NCBI GenBank assembly: GCA_903881565.1
Contig: CAIRTR010000155.1
Location: forward strand, 1 to 46,637
Reading direction: 5' to 3'
Length of the DNA stretch: 46,637 nucleotides
From: Oligoflexia bacterium
GTDB taxonomy: Bacteria; Bdellovibrionota; UBA1018
Of this stretch, positions 25,780-34,181 are shown in pieces (positions within the stretch are counted from its first letter, which is position 1; each line of letters begins with the position of its first letter). The notes under the pieces are model-generated. The model was not told the DNA's origin and did no database searches. It was given only the letters and a program-made list of their open reading frames with translations. A program made the translations under genes and the position numbers.

Positions 25780-27008
25780 AATTTTCAAAAATCCTGATTC
25801 TGTGTTTCCTTATAATACAAACGATTGCACCCCTGGCGATTGCCGCAACTCCCGGGTCACTCGAACTCGACCTGTCGAGCTCGGATTACCGCAAAGCCTT
25901 GGAGGGACGTCAGGTCCTATTTTCCAACTCAGGGCTTGAGCGCATTCTTAAAATCGGACAGCGCAATTTGGACTGGCTGGAGCTGATCAATAAAAACCGC
26001 CCGGACGACAAGAAACTTGAGCTCTCGACTGCTGCAACTCAAGGCGGAATCCCCATCGAGAGCCCTCGCAAATCAAACCCGACTATCATTCAAGCCGACT
26101 TTGATGCGATCACGGCAACTTTGCCCAAATCGGTTTCGGATGTTTTGCTCAACAACTGGCCTCAGTCAGAGCAGCCTCCGATTGAAGACGAAGCCTTCTT
26201 GGAAATCGCTCGAAAAATCGATCGATCCTATCAATCGGCAAGTCGCTGGATCCTGCAGGAGCCTGATCTGTGGTCTTATACGATGCGTTCCAATATGGAC
26301 ATTCGTGGCTATGTATTTTTGTCGCGTGAAGCGGGACTTGAAGCCAAGCTCAAGGGTTGGACCGGCTTGGACGCAGAAGTGCGCAAGAATTTTGAAAACT
26401 GGCTGGTGGGTGAATGCCACAACTCCAATCATTCAATTCAAGACTGCAAAAATATACTCAGTCATGAAATCTCGGTAAAAGGCCATCCCTGGAACTTTCA
26501 CCTCACCTATTTGGCAGGTTCCAAAGAACTGTACGATGGTTTTTTTGAACTTCAAAATTCAAGGAGTGATTCACACTGGAATGCTGGCAAATCTCTCTAT
26601 ACGGTGCCCTTTAAAACCCCGGAGCTTCCGGCTGTGGGCCTCTGGCTCTCAACAAACATTGAAGACGAATGGCGTTTTAATGGATTTCAACTGCGCTTGA
26701 ACTTTAAGAGCAATGGATCCGGAATGCCTCGCGTTGTGTTCGAAGCCGGCGCCACTCCGCATGTGGATGGACTGGGCGGCAACACCATTACGATGGACGC
26801 CAATCGCTCGATTCAAGAATACTCCTCGCGCTGGACGATCCGTCATGAATTTGGACACGTCCTGGGTTTTCCGGATTGCTACGTTGAATATTATGACAAC
26901 GAGGATTCAGTGATGATCAGTTATCAAATCGATATTGAGAATCTGATGTGCAGTCGCAAAGGCAAATTCAAACAGACGCACTTAGATGAACTGCGAAAAG
27001 CAAATTAG
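25776..27008 (+). CDS. Secreted metzincin-like zinc metallopeptidase
   Basis: A 410-residue exported protein with signal peptide MKFSKILILCFLIIQTIAPL..AA. Near the C-terminus 'HEFGHVLGFPD' (H357-H361) is an HExxHxxGxxD zinc motif with Asp in the third-ligand position, as in snapalysin-like enzymes, and 'IENLMC' (Met391) fits a Met-turn. Four cysteines could form disulfides. No other domain is recognised in residues 30-340. ATG 25776 is chosen over the ORF-track start 25473, because it overlaps the previous stop (ATGA), has AAGGTGG just upstream and starts the signal peptide. It is the last gene of the EPS operon. Its role might be matrix-protein processing; that is inference. Confidence 0.82.
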   Translation: MKFSKILILCFLIIQTIAPLAIAATPGSLELDLSSSDYRKALEGRQVLFSNSGLERILKIGQRNLDWLELINKNRPDDKKLELSTAATQGGIPIESPRKSNPTIIQADFDAITATLPKSVSDVLLNNWPQSEQPPIEDEAFLEIARKIDRSYQSASRWILQEPDLWSYTMRSNMDIRGYVFLSREAGLEAKLKGWTGLDAEVRKNFENWLVGECHNSNHSIQDCKNILSHEISVKGHPWNFHLTYLAGSKELYDGFFELQNSRSDSHWNAGKSLYTVPFKTPELPAVGLWLSTNIEDEWRFNGFQLRLNFKSNGSGMPRVVFEAGATPHVDGLGGNTITMDANRSIQEYSSRWTIRHEFGHVLGFPDCYVEYYDNEDSVMISYQIDIENLMCSRKGKFKQTHLDELRKAN

Positions 27009-27412
27009 CAGGCGTCAAAAAGCTGGAAAGTGAAAACGGACTGAATCTGGTCCTGTTCGAGCTGATCAAGGGTCACGGTACAGTAGTCGTCATTTTCAAC
27101 GACTAATTTCGTCTCACCTTTAGCGGCATCAAATGTAGCGGAGCTGACTTGGCAAGAAGAGCCCGTCGTGCGAATTACGAAATCACGGCCCAAAGCTCCC
27201 GGCACTGAAAAGCTAATCGCGCGATAGATGATGTCATCACAACGCATCGGCAGATCAAGTTCACGGCCCGCGTCGCGCTTCCAGTCAATTCGTTGTTGAT
27301 GCTCATAGACACCGTCTTGCGCGCCGTCAGTTTCAGAGGCCAGGCTGGAACCTGGAATCAAAGACGTTCCAAGAAGACAAAGTGCCAATGCATAGAATTT
27401 AAGCGTTTTCAT
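27005..27412 (-). CDS. Small secreted protein with conserved-looking cysteines, unknown
   Basis: About 135 residues: signal peptide MKTLKFYALALCLLGTSLIP..LAS, then a mature part with four cysteines ('MRCDDIIYRA', 'TTGSSCQVSSA', 'DDYCTVT', 'LFDAC'), which could form two disulfides in a small beta-rich fold. No family is recognised. It converges on the metallopeptidase gene and the two stop codons overlap (27005-27008). GGGAGG sits just before the ATG; a GTG one codon earlier (27415) is the ORF-track start. A role as a protease partner or inhibitor is possible only by neighbourhood. Confidence 0.6.
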   Translation of the reverse strand: MKTLKFYALALCLLGTSLIPGSSLASETDGAQDGVYEHQQRIDWKRDAGRELDLPMRCDDIIYRAISFSVPGALGRDFVIRTTGSSCQVSSATFDAAKGETKLVVENDDYCTVTLDQLEQDQIQSVFTFQLFDAC

Positions 27413-27430
27413 CACCTCCCAACCTACGCC

Positions 27431-27568
27431 ATGTCTAGGCGAAGGTTTAATACATAGAGGTAATGTTATTATACTTATGATGCATAATTACGCGCCTCCG
27501 GCGCGCCCAAAGCGCGCCGGAGCAAATTGACTTGTCATCTGTTCGAAAAGGCGATTTATGTCTAGGCG
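27431..27568. repeat. 11-base direct repeats (ATGTCTAGGCG) flanking a GC-rich palindrome
   Basis: ATGTCTAGGCG occurs at 27431-27441 and again at 27558-27568, one near each of two divergent start regions. Between them lies a perfect 11-base-pair palindrome. This could be a target duplication around a small inserted element or two copies of a binding site. No terminal inverted repeats are seen next to the direct repeats. Confidence 0.4.
27496..27522. promoter_or_regulatory. Strong GC-rich hairpin between divergent genes
   Basis: CTCCGGCGCGC and GCGCGCCGGAG form a perfect 11-base-pair stem with loop CCAAA. No T-run follows on either strand, and it sits between divergent genes, so it is not an ordinary Rho-independent terminator. 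Its composition stands out from the AT-rich surroundings. Confidence 0.6.
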
Positions 27569-27578
27569 GGAGATCTTT

Positions 27579-29186
27579 ATGCATCAAAGTTCACGATCTA
27601 GAACACTCAAAAAAGCGCTAGGAATCCTATCCCTTTCGCTTGCCTCAGTCTCCTCCTTAATCGCTTTGAGTAGTTGTTTTGGTCGATCCTCAGACGTTGA
27701 GGCCCCAGCTCCTGAGGTTTCGGTAACGCCGAGTCCAAGTCCCACTTCCGTAATTGCAGCCACTTCATGCACTTTGAACAGCGATTGTACCTCAAACTTT
27801 TGTGTTGATGGATACTGTTGTAATTCTGCATGTGCCGGACAATGTCAAGCTTGCGATGTCACGGGCAGTCAAGGTCTCTGCACTACCGCACCCGCCGGGC
27901 CCGTTCATGGAACCCGTACCGCGTGCACTGGGGCCGGAAGCACGTGCGGAGCAGCTTGCGATGGGAATAATGCCACCGCTTGTGCTTTTCCCTCAGGAAC
28001 GTCATGTGGCTCGAGCTCCTGCTTGGGGGATTTTCTAGCGAGTTCAGCTTGCGACGGTGCTGGAACTTGCGCAGTCGGGGTAACGGAGTCTTGTGGCGCC
28101 TATAGTTGCGGAAATTCCGCATGCAAGACCTCCTGTAGCAGCAGTTCAGATTGCTCCAGTGGTAATTTATGTTCCAGCTCCAGTCTCGAGGTTCTGCTTA
28201 AAGACATCGCGGTTGAGAAACAGTCACTTCAAATCCTGACATCGCCAAACGGTACCGCTTGCTCCTCAGGCTCAGACTGTACTTCAAACTTTTGTGCTGA
28301 TGGCTACTGCTGTAATTCTATTTGCGGCAACGACTGTTACTCCTGCAGCGCTGCGACCAACACAGCGGGTATCAATGGGACATGTAGTCCTATCAGTAAT
28401 GGATTGGATCCCAAGGGACAATGCCTAGGTTCTGACCCCATCTGCGGCGCCACCTGCAATGGAAACGGCAATTGCACGAGCGTGCCGAATTCGGCAACCT
28501 CGTGTGGAGCGGCCTCGTGCTCGAGTGGGAGTGAGACCTACACTCGTTGTAGCGGCACGGGGGATTGTTTTGGTCCCACCACGCATACCTGTGCGCCCTA
28601 CATTTGCGACACCACGAGTTGCAAGACTTCGTGTAGCAGCAATAGCGATTGCATCACCAATTTTGTCTGTTCGAGCGGGAGTTGTGTCTCTGCAGGATAT
28701 TCCAATGGAGCTTCTTGCAGTTTAAATTCAGAATGCGCCTCAAATTTTTGCGTGGACGGATATTGCTGCAGTGGTGCTTGCAGTGGACAATGCCAGGCTT
28801 GCGACATTATAGGCCATCAGGGAACTTGCACGACTGTTTCCTCGGGGGCACCCCATGGCGGGCGAACGGCCTGCACCGGTGCGAATACGACCTGTGGTGG
28901 GACCTGCAATGGATCAAGCGGAGTCGCTTGCGCTTATACCGTCGCGGGTACTACCTGTGGAACAGCCTCTTGCGCTTTTGAGACCGAACAGCCGGCTGCT
29001 ACGTGTAGTGGTTCAGGAGCTTGCACGACACCCTCCTCCCACACCTGCGCTCCCTATGTCTGTGGCCCTCTGGCGTGCAAGACCTCTTGCACTGGTAACA
29101 CGGATTGCGCGGCCGGGAAGAGCTGCTCCAATGGTGCCTGCATTACGGGCACGAGTGGACCAGGCAGCTGCACTCCAGGGCCATAA
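27579..29186 (+). CDS. Cysteine-rich lipoprotein with three CVDGYCC-type modules
   Basis: Surface lipoprotein of 535 residues from ATG 27579, which has GGGAG 6 bases upstream; the ORF-track ATG at 27558 lies inside a direct repeat and has no binding site. The lipobox is 'LIALSSC'. Three repeats share a layout CxxxSDCxSNFCxDGYCCNSxC...CxxC: modules 1 and 3 continue 'GQCQACD', module 2 'NDCYSCS'. Each is followed by a cysteine-rich 'TCGxxC...C' tail and a 'CKTSC' unit. Such repeats are common in secreted proteins of myxobacteria and relatives. A 22-residue cysteine-free stretch ('LEVLLKDIAVEKQSLQILTS') separates modules 1 and 2 and does not fit the repeat. Ligand unknown. Confidence 0.78.
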   Translation: MHQSSRSRTLKKALGILSLSLASVSSLIALSSCFGRSSDVEAPAPEVSVTPSPSPTSVIAATSCTLNSDCTSNFCVDGYCCNSACAGQCQACDVTGSQGLCTTAPAGPVHGTRTACTGAGSTCGAACDGNNATACAFPSGTSCGSSSCLGDFLASSACDGAGTCAVGVTESCGAYSCGNSACKTSCSSSSDCSSGNLCSSSSLEVLLKDIAVEKQSLQILTSPNGTACSSGSDCTSNFCADGYCCNSICGNDCYSCSAATNTAGINGTCSPISNGLDPKGQCLGSDPICGATCNGNGNCTSVPNSATSCGAASCSSGSETYTRCSGTGDCFGPTTHTCAPYICDTTSCKTSCSSNSDCITNFVCSSGSCVSAGYSNGASCSLNSECASNFCVDGYCCSGACSGQCQACDIIGHQGTCTTVSSGAPHGGRTACTGANTTCGGTCNGSSGVACAYTVAGTTCGTASCAFETEQPAATCSGSGACTTPSSHTCAPYVCGPLACKTSCTGNTDCAAGKSCSNGACITGTSGPGSCTPGP

Positions 29187-29341
29187 ATGACCGGAATTCC
29201 GAGTATCGAAAGCCCTCCATCTTTGCAAAATCTTGAAGACAAAATCTTGAATAATTTCTCAAGTCCTAGCCCACTCCTGTCGATACGAAGCTAAATACAG
29301 ATTTAAACGTGTCGAACCTTTAAAAAACACAGGAGCCAATC

Positions 29342-29491
29342 ATGAAGTGGAAATTGATTATTTTGGTAGCAATCTTAAGCGTTAGCGCGGCTGTTTTGAG
29401 CAATTGCGGCACAACCGACCCCGCTGCGGTGGCCCCGGACACCACAATTTTGCCGTCTGGTAAAACAATCTGGCCAACGATCAACCCCTAA
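29342..29491 (+). CDS. 49-residue lipoprotein (missed by the ORF track)
   Basis: ATG 29342 has AGGAG 6 bases upstream and opens MKWKLIILVAILSVSAAVLS followed by NCGTTDP: a textbook lipoprotein signal with Cys22 as the lipidated residue. The mature peptide is only 28 residues, Thr/Pro-rich, ending IWPTINP. The gene ends 18 bases before the next secreted-protein gene, so the two are probably co-transcribed. No family is recognised. Confidence 0.7.
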   Translation: MKWKLIILVAILSVSAAVLSNCGTTDPAAVAPDTTILPSGKTIWPTINP

Positions 29492-29509
29492 TTTTCGGAG
29501 ATCTTTCAC

Positions 29510-30604
29510 ATGAAGAATAGAATGAAAAATAAATTTATGAAATCAGGACTAGCGCTCTGCTTAATCGGTCTTTTTCCCTCAACAATGGGCTTCTCGGAAA
29601 CGATTCCATCGAATCAATCGTCCGGACCAAGTCGCGCATTTAGCATGGCTTATAATAAGATTTTCCCGACCATCGCCGGGAAAGCGACCGTCGCTGCTGC
29701 GATGGCTGGAACGAAAGCATGCAGCACAATTAAAATTGCAAGCACGACAGATGAGAGCACGCTGGGTTTTGCTTCTTATATTAACTATGTGATGTGCGTT
29801 CTGATCCATGATGCCAAACTCACTTCCGCAAGCTCAAGTACCGTTACGCTTGCAGATGGTACTGTATTGCACTCTGAGATCGCCTCCGGGACGACCATTG
29901 CCGCTAATTCGGCCTTTGGAACGACTTATGGATATGAAGCGCGAATCTGGACTTGCAGCTCAAGCTGCACCGTCACCACCTCCTTTAAGCCGCTTCTGTA
30001 TATGATCTTCGATGTTAAGGTAACGGGAACGTCACTCACAACTAACAAGGGGGAATTATGGATCGACACGGGCGCGATTCTTGGCACCGCGGGATCGCTT
30101 GGTTTCTATTCAGTCTACGATCTCCCTGAAACTGGTGATCAAAGTATTGAGCTCAAAGGCATGAAAACGACGATATTCTCAGACGGCACGAGCGAAGCTT
30201 TTCACGGAAAGCTGACCAAGACGTCGGTCGGCACCTCGAGCGAAAACACGAAAGCCAGTTTTGCAATTTCGAATCCGACAACTGGCTTTGCCACGGTCGC
30301 GGCACTCAACTTTACCGGCCGCTACGGGACAGACACGCTGACGGGCGGACTCTATGCTGATACCACCCGCGGCACGGTCAGCACGACAACGGCAATGTCC
30401 AGTTTAGATGTTTCAGGCTACAGTTGTTTTTCGGGTGCACTCGGAGCTAGCGACTACACCATTACAACAACTACAGGATGTTCCGCGCTCCCTGTAATCA
30501 CGATGAGTGAAACCTTAGCCGCGGTTGCCACTTTCACCTATGACACCATCATGGCGACGACGCCGGTTTGGGCCGTGATGAAAACGGGCCCAAGCGCACT
30601 TTAA
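29510..30604 (+). CDS. Secreted protein of unknown function
   Basis: A 364-residue protein with a signal peptide (KSGLALCLIGLFPSTMGFSE). The mature part is rich in Thr, Ser, Gly and Ala with alternating polar and hydrophobic residues, as in extended beta-structure, and has six cysteines including the pair in 'WTCSSSCTV'. I recognise no domain. A GGAG lies 9 bases before the ATG. It follows the 49-residue lipoprotein by 18 bases and ends just before a strong terminator, so these two genes form a transcription unit. It may be a surface or outer-membrane-associated protein. Confidence 0.65.
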   Translation: MKNRMKNKFMKSGLALCLIGLFPSTMGFSETIPSNQSSGPSRAFSMAYNKIFPTIAGKATVAAAMAGTKACSTIKIASTTDESTLGFASYINYVMCVLIHDAKLTSASSSTVTLADGTVLHSEIASGTTIAANSAFGTTYGYEARIWTCSSSCTVTTSFKPLLYMIFDVKVTGTSLTTNKGELWIDTGAILGTAGSLGFYSVYDLPETGDQSIELKGMKTTIFSDGTSEAFHGKLTKTSVGTSSENTKASFAISNPTTGFATVAALNFTGRYGTDTLTGGLYADTTRGTVSTTTAMSSLDVSGYSCFSGALGASDYTITTTTGCSALPVITMSETLAAVATFTYDTIMATTPVWAVMKTGPSAL

Positions 30605-30627
30605 ATTCGTGGGTCTTTAGGTACTAC

Positions 30628-30675
30628 AAGGGGGCTAGGCGCTGGGATCAAACCCTGTGTTTAGCCCCCTTTTCT
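30628..30675 (+). terminator. Rho-independent terminator
   Basis: AAGGGGGCTA (30628-30637) pairs perfectly with TAGCCCCCTT (30662-30671), followed by TTCTTG. The loop can add a small GGG/CCC helix. It ends the secreted-protein unit before the ABC-F gene. Confidence 0.85.
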
Positions 30676-30744
30676 TGTTTCGATTCCCCCTATCTTCTCC
30701 CTATCTTCTGGCGCCGCAGTTTGTTATTACCCTTCCCCTACCCT

Positions 30745-32373
30745 ATGATTCACTTTACCAACGTCACCAAGCAGTACGGCCAGCGCATTCTCTATAAAGA
30801 CAGCAGCTTCCAGGTCCGCCCTAACGACCGAATCGGGCTGGTCGGTCCCAATGGCGCCGGGAAAACCACGGTTTTTCGGCTTGTCACGGGCGAAGAGAGG
30901 GCCGATGGCGGCACGATCAGCTTCTCTGACAAGCTCGTGATTGGCTACTTCTCTCAAGACGTTGGAGAAATGTCAGGCCGCTCGGCGCTTGAAGAAGTCA
31001 AAGCGGGCGCCGGAAAAATATCAATGCTGGCTGAACGAATTACGAAGATGGAAAAACAGCTGGAGCAATCAGCTGAGCAGCCCCTCTCTGATGATCAAAT
31101 GGAGAAGTTGCTAGAAGATTACGGCGACGCTCAACTCGAGTTTGAACAGCGTGGTGGCTACGACCTTGATTCGCGCGCCAAAGCCGTTCTTACCGGACTT
31201 GGGATCGGCCCCGAAGACTACGATCGCCCTGTCGAGACCTTCAGCGGTGGCTGGAAAATGCGTATCGCGCTGGCTCGTATTTTGGCACTCAACCCTGATC
31301 TTTTGTTGATGGATGAGCCCACCAACCATTTGGATATCGAAAGCATTGTCTGGCTTGAAAACTGGCTCTCAACCTTCAAGGGCGCACTGGTCATGACTTG
31401 CCATGATCGTGACTTCATGAATCGTCTCGTCACTCGGATTGTCGAAGTCGCTAACAAAGCGATCACTTCTTATACGGGCAATTATGATTTTTACGAGCGC
31501 GAGCGCGACATTCGCAAGGATCAGCTCTTGGCCTCTCAGCGAAAACAAAACGACATGCTGGCTAAAGAAGAAGAGTTTATCGCCCGATTTGCCGCTCGGG
31601 CCTCCCATGCAGCACAAGTTCAATCGCGCGTGAAGAAGCTTGAGAAGATTGATCGCATCGAGATTCCAGCTGAAGAAAAAACGGTTAACTTTGAATTTCC
31701 AAAACCGCCTCGCAGCGGCAATGACGTTGTCAAACTCGTGGACGTTGCCAAAACTTGGCCCCTGCCTGATGGCAAAGTGAAGCCCGTTTTTCACGGCGTT
31801 TCGGGCATGGTTTCGCGCCTGGATCGTACGGCGGTCGTCGGTGTCAACGGCGCGGGTAAATCCACGCTGCTTAAGTGCATCGCCGGAATGACCGAGCCCA
31901 CCGAGGGGCATGTCACCATTGGCGCCAACGTCAATATCGGGTATTTTAGTCAAAACTCTTTGGACGTACTGAATCCGGATAAAACCATTTTCGACGAAAT
32001 CCACGACCGCATCCCTGATGCGACCCTAGGCTACGTTCGCAATCTCTTAGGCGCCTTCGTGTTCAGTGGCGATGACGTGTACAAGAAAATTTCCGTGCTC
32101 TCAGGGGGCGAAAAAAGCCGGCTGGTTTTGGCGACGATTTTGGCTAGCCCTGTGAATTTTTTGATCTTGGATGAGCCGACCAACCATCTGGACATTAAAA
32201 CTCGCGAGATTCTTTTACAAGCCATTCAAGATTTCGATGGCACCGTGATGATCGTTAGCCATGACCGGCACTTTTTGCGAAAAGTCGCGCACAAAGTGAT
32301 CGAAGTCGATCATGGCGAGCTCAGAGTGTATAACGGCGGCTACGAGTACTACTTACAAAAAAAGGGGCACTAA
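30745..32373 (+). CDS. ABC-F family ATPase (Uup/EttA-like)
   Basis: Cytoplasmic ribosome-associated ATPase type with two nucleotide-binding domains and no membrane segments, 542 residues from ATG 30745. Walker A motifs are 'GPNGAGKTT' and 'GVNGAGKST', signatures 'FSGGWKMRIALAR' and 'LSGGEKSRLVLAT', and Walker B plus D-loop 'LLMDEPTNHLD' and 'LILDEPTNHLD'. The charged linker between them (about 240-310) is the P-site tRNA-interaction motif region typical of ABC-F. The ORF-track start at 30568 runs through the terminator and the previous gene, so it is rejected. The family is split between translation factors and antibiotic-resistance proteins; this one most resembles the housekeeping type. Confidence 0.94.
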   Translation: MIHFTNVTKQYGQRILYKDSSFQVRPNDRIGLVGPNGAGKTTVFRLVTGEERADGGTISFSDKLVIGYFSQDVGEMSGRSALEEVKAGAGKISMLAERITKMEKQLEQSAEQPLSDDQMEKLLEDYGDAQLEFEQRGGYDLDSRAKAVLTGLGIGPEDYDRPVETFSGGWKMRIALARILALNPDLLLMDEPTNHLDIESIVWLENWLSTFKGALVMTCHDRDFMNRLVTRIVEVANKAITSYTGNYDFYERERDIRKDQLLASQRKQNDMLAKEEEFIARFAARASHAAQVQSRVKKLEKIDRIEIPAEEKTVNFEFPKPPRSGNDVVKLVDVAKTWPLPDGKVKPVFHGVSGMVSRLDRTAVVGVNGAGKSTLLKCIAGMTEPTEGHVTIGANVNIGYFSQNSLDVLNPDKTIFDEIHDRIPDATLGYVRNLLGAFVFSGDDVYKKISVLSGGEKSRLVLATILASPVNFLILDEPTNHLDIKTREILLQAIQDFDGTVMIVSHDRHFLRKVAHKVIEVDHGELRVYNGGYEYYLQKKGH

Positions 32374-32376
32374 ATA

Positions 32377-33045
32377 GTGAGCGCATATGTTTTTAATTCG
32401 CGGGATCCCTTTCCCTTGTTATCGGATGATCAGATTACGTACAGTGGCGCGCAACTCCATTCCGAAAAGGTTGATGCCTGGTATGGGATGGAGACCCAGA
32501 AGGTAGAGGCCCGTATTGCGGCTTTGCCCAGCACGGCCGAGCACCAGTTTTGGCAGCACCTTCCGGCTCGCTCTTTTCAAACTCCTTACACCGAATTCAG
32601 GCAGATCCTGCATCTTTTGGATCCGAAACCAAAAACCTCACTCATTGATTTAGGCGCAGCTTACGGCCGCATGGCCTTTGTGATCGGTCGACATTACCCG
32701 GGTGTGCGCTTTATCGGTTATGAAGCCGTAAAAGAGCGCGTGGTGGAGAGCCAGCGCATCTTGGACCGATGGGCATTTCCCAACGTCAAGATGGTTCACG
32801 CGGATCTTTCGACTCCAGAGTTTACCTTGCCGTTTGCGGAGAACTACTTTGTTTTTGATTTTGGCTCAAAAGAGGACGTTTCCAAAACGTTAGAGGATCT
32901 CAAGAAGTTATCTAAGCAAGGCGCGTTTTCAGTGGTTGCCCGCGGGCGTTTATCTCGTCACTTGATTGATCAAGAGCACCCCTGGCTCTCGCAAGTCGTG
33001 CCGCCTAGGCATTTTGAGCAGTTTTCGATTTATAAGAGTGCTTGA
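32377..33045 (+). CDS. Class I SAM-dependent methyltransferase
   Basis: A 222-residue cytoplasmic protein. Motif I 'TSLIDLGAAYGRMAF' (near residue 88) is the SAM-binding glycine loop, followed by 'VRFIGYEAVKERV' (acidic motif II) and 'VKMVHADLS' (motif III). The start is GTG, 3 bases after the ABC-F stop, with GGGG about 11 bases upstream, so it is probably translated from the ABC-F mRNA. Substrate unknown. It ends before a bidirectional terminator. Confidence 0.75.
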   Translation: MSAYVFNSRDPFPLLSDDQITYSGAQLHSEKVDAWYGMETQKVEARIAALPSTAEHQFWQHLPARSFQTPYTEFRQILHLLDPKPKTSLIDLGAAYGRMAFVIGRHYPGVRFIGYEAVKERVVESQRILDRWAFPNVKMVHADLSTPEFTLPFAENYFVFDFGSKEDVSKTLEDLKKLSKQGAFSVVARGRLSRHLIDQEHPWLSQVVPPRHFEQFSIYKSA

Positions 33046-33241
33046 AACTGCACGCTGCGTCTGTCTAGAAAGCCCGCCTTACGAGACAAGCTATGAATCG
33101 GTTACGGACATAAAGGCACGCGCAACCAAGCGTGGGCATTTCCGATATACTAGGGGTTGAATCTCGTAAGAAGAACTCAACTACTGATTTTTAAAACCGC
33201 TCCTAAAACTGTTGCCCACAAAACCCCATTTAAAAACCAAA

Positions 33242-33277
33242 ACCCCAGATTCACGGTTTTGCCGTTGAATCTGGGGT
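33242..33277. terminator. Bidirectional hairpin terminator between convergent genes
   Basis: ACCCCAGATTCA pairs with TGAATCTGGGGT, extended inside by CGG/CCG with one bulged T, giving a stem of about 15 pairs and loop TTTTG. On the minus strand it is followed by TTTGGTTTTT, on the plus strand by a weaker T-containing run. It sits between the methyltransferase gene and the convergent beta-barrel-like gene. The rest of 33046-33315 holds no gene that I can support. Confidence 0.75.
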
Positions 33278-33315
33278 CCCTAAATTTTAATATACTTTAT
33301 ACTAATCCAGAATAT

Positions 33316-34119
33316 TTAGAATCCCCCACCAGCCGAAAGCATGCCGGTAAAAGCAAGGGTTTCATTCTTGGTTTCTGAATTTGATCCGTCATTGCCTGCG
33401 CTAACTGATTTATAGCTGAGTCCTTCTGCGACTGCTTGAGCCTTAATGTAAAAGTGCTCGCCGACCTTTGCTAGAAGCTCGACCGACGGACTCATGTAGA
33501 ATCCGTTCTTTGGCGAACTTCCGTTGTCGAGGTTTTGAGCGCCAAAGAGATAATCGCCTTCAAGGGAGCCGCCGACGGAAAAGACTTTAGAGATGGGGCC
33601 GAAAGCCTCTACTTTCAATCCCGTTGCGAGTAACCCTGCACCTGTCCGTCGATCAATTATAGCGCCCCCAAGTATCGGGAGGCGGCCACTGACCGTTACG
33701 GGTCCAAAATTCATTCCTGGTAGAAAATCGATTCGAGCAACTTGGCTATTTACGTTTGTTCCCACATGCACAGCTAGTGCGGGTTCACTAAAGGTCGTAG
33801 AGTGTGCCGCGCCGACATCGATGGCACCTGATCCAATCATATTCGGCCCGACTTTTCCGAAGGAGCCTGAGATGACCATGGGCACCGATCCACCGCTTCT
33901 TATTCCGTTCGGTCAATCCTCATTCGCACCAGGCTTTGTTGCAAATTCGATTGAGGCTCCGACTTGACCACCGACTCCAGTATCGCTTGTCGAATTAATT
34001 TCAGTGTTGGCGACGGCACCCGCCTCGGCTTTGACCGTTACGTCTGCCCAAGCTGGGGTTCCTGTTGTAACCACCAATAAAGCGATTACTGCTGCACCGG
34101 AAAATGATTTCTTATTCAT
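33316..34119 (-). pseudogene. Outer-membrane beta-barrel-like protein interrupted by in-frame TGA
   Basis: The ORF track shows two pieces (34119-33913 and 33885-33316), but they are in the same frame. After '..EFATKPGANED' comes TGA (33915-33913), then PNGIRSGGSVPMVISGSF without further stops to 33316. Together they give about 266 residues: signal peptide (AAVIALLVVTTGTPAWA), then alternating, Gly-rich strands like a small outer-membrane barrel, ending 'GMLSAGGGF' with a terminal Phe as such barrels do. GGAGGAG precedes the ATG. TGA is a normal stop elsewhere in the window, so this is a nonsense mutation, a sequencing error or readthrough (TGAC is a leaky context). Confidence 0.75.
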
Positions 34120-34181
34120 AAATTACTCCTCCAAGCTTTCTTAAAGAATACTGAGAGCAAGGATAATGCCAAAATAACACA

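Noticed and set aside
29224-29252. Short direct repeat AAAATCTTGA
   Set aside because: Two adjacent copies in an intergenic stretch, too short and isolated to interpret.
30568-30744. Upstream extension of the ABC-F ORF
   Set aside because: It runs over the end of the previous gene and through a terminator; the domain begins directly at ATG 30745.
33913-33915. Selenocysteine at the in-frame TGA
   Set aside because: The site is not a redox motif, neighbours show no Sec genes, and TGA is a routine stop here.
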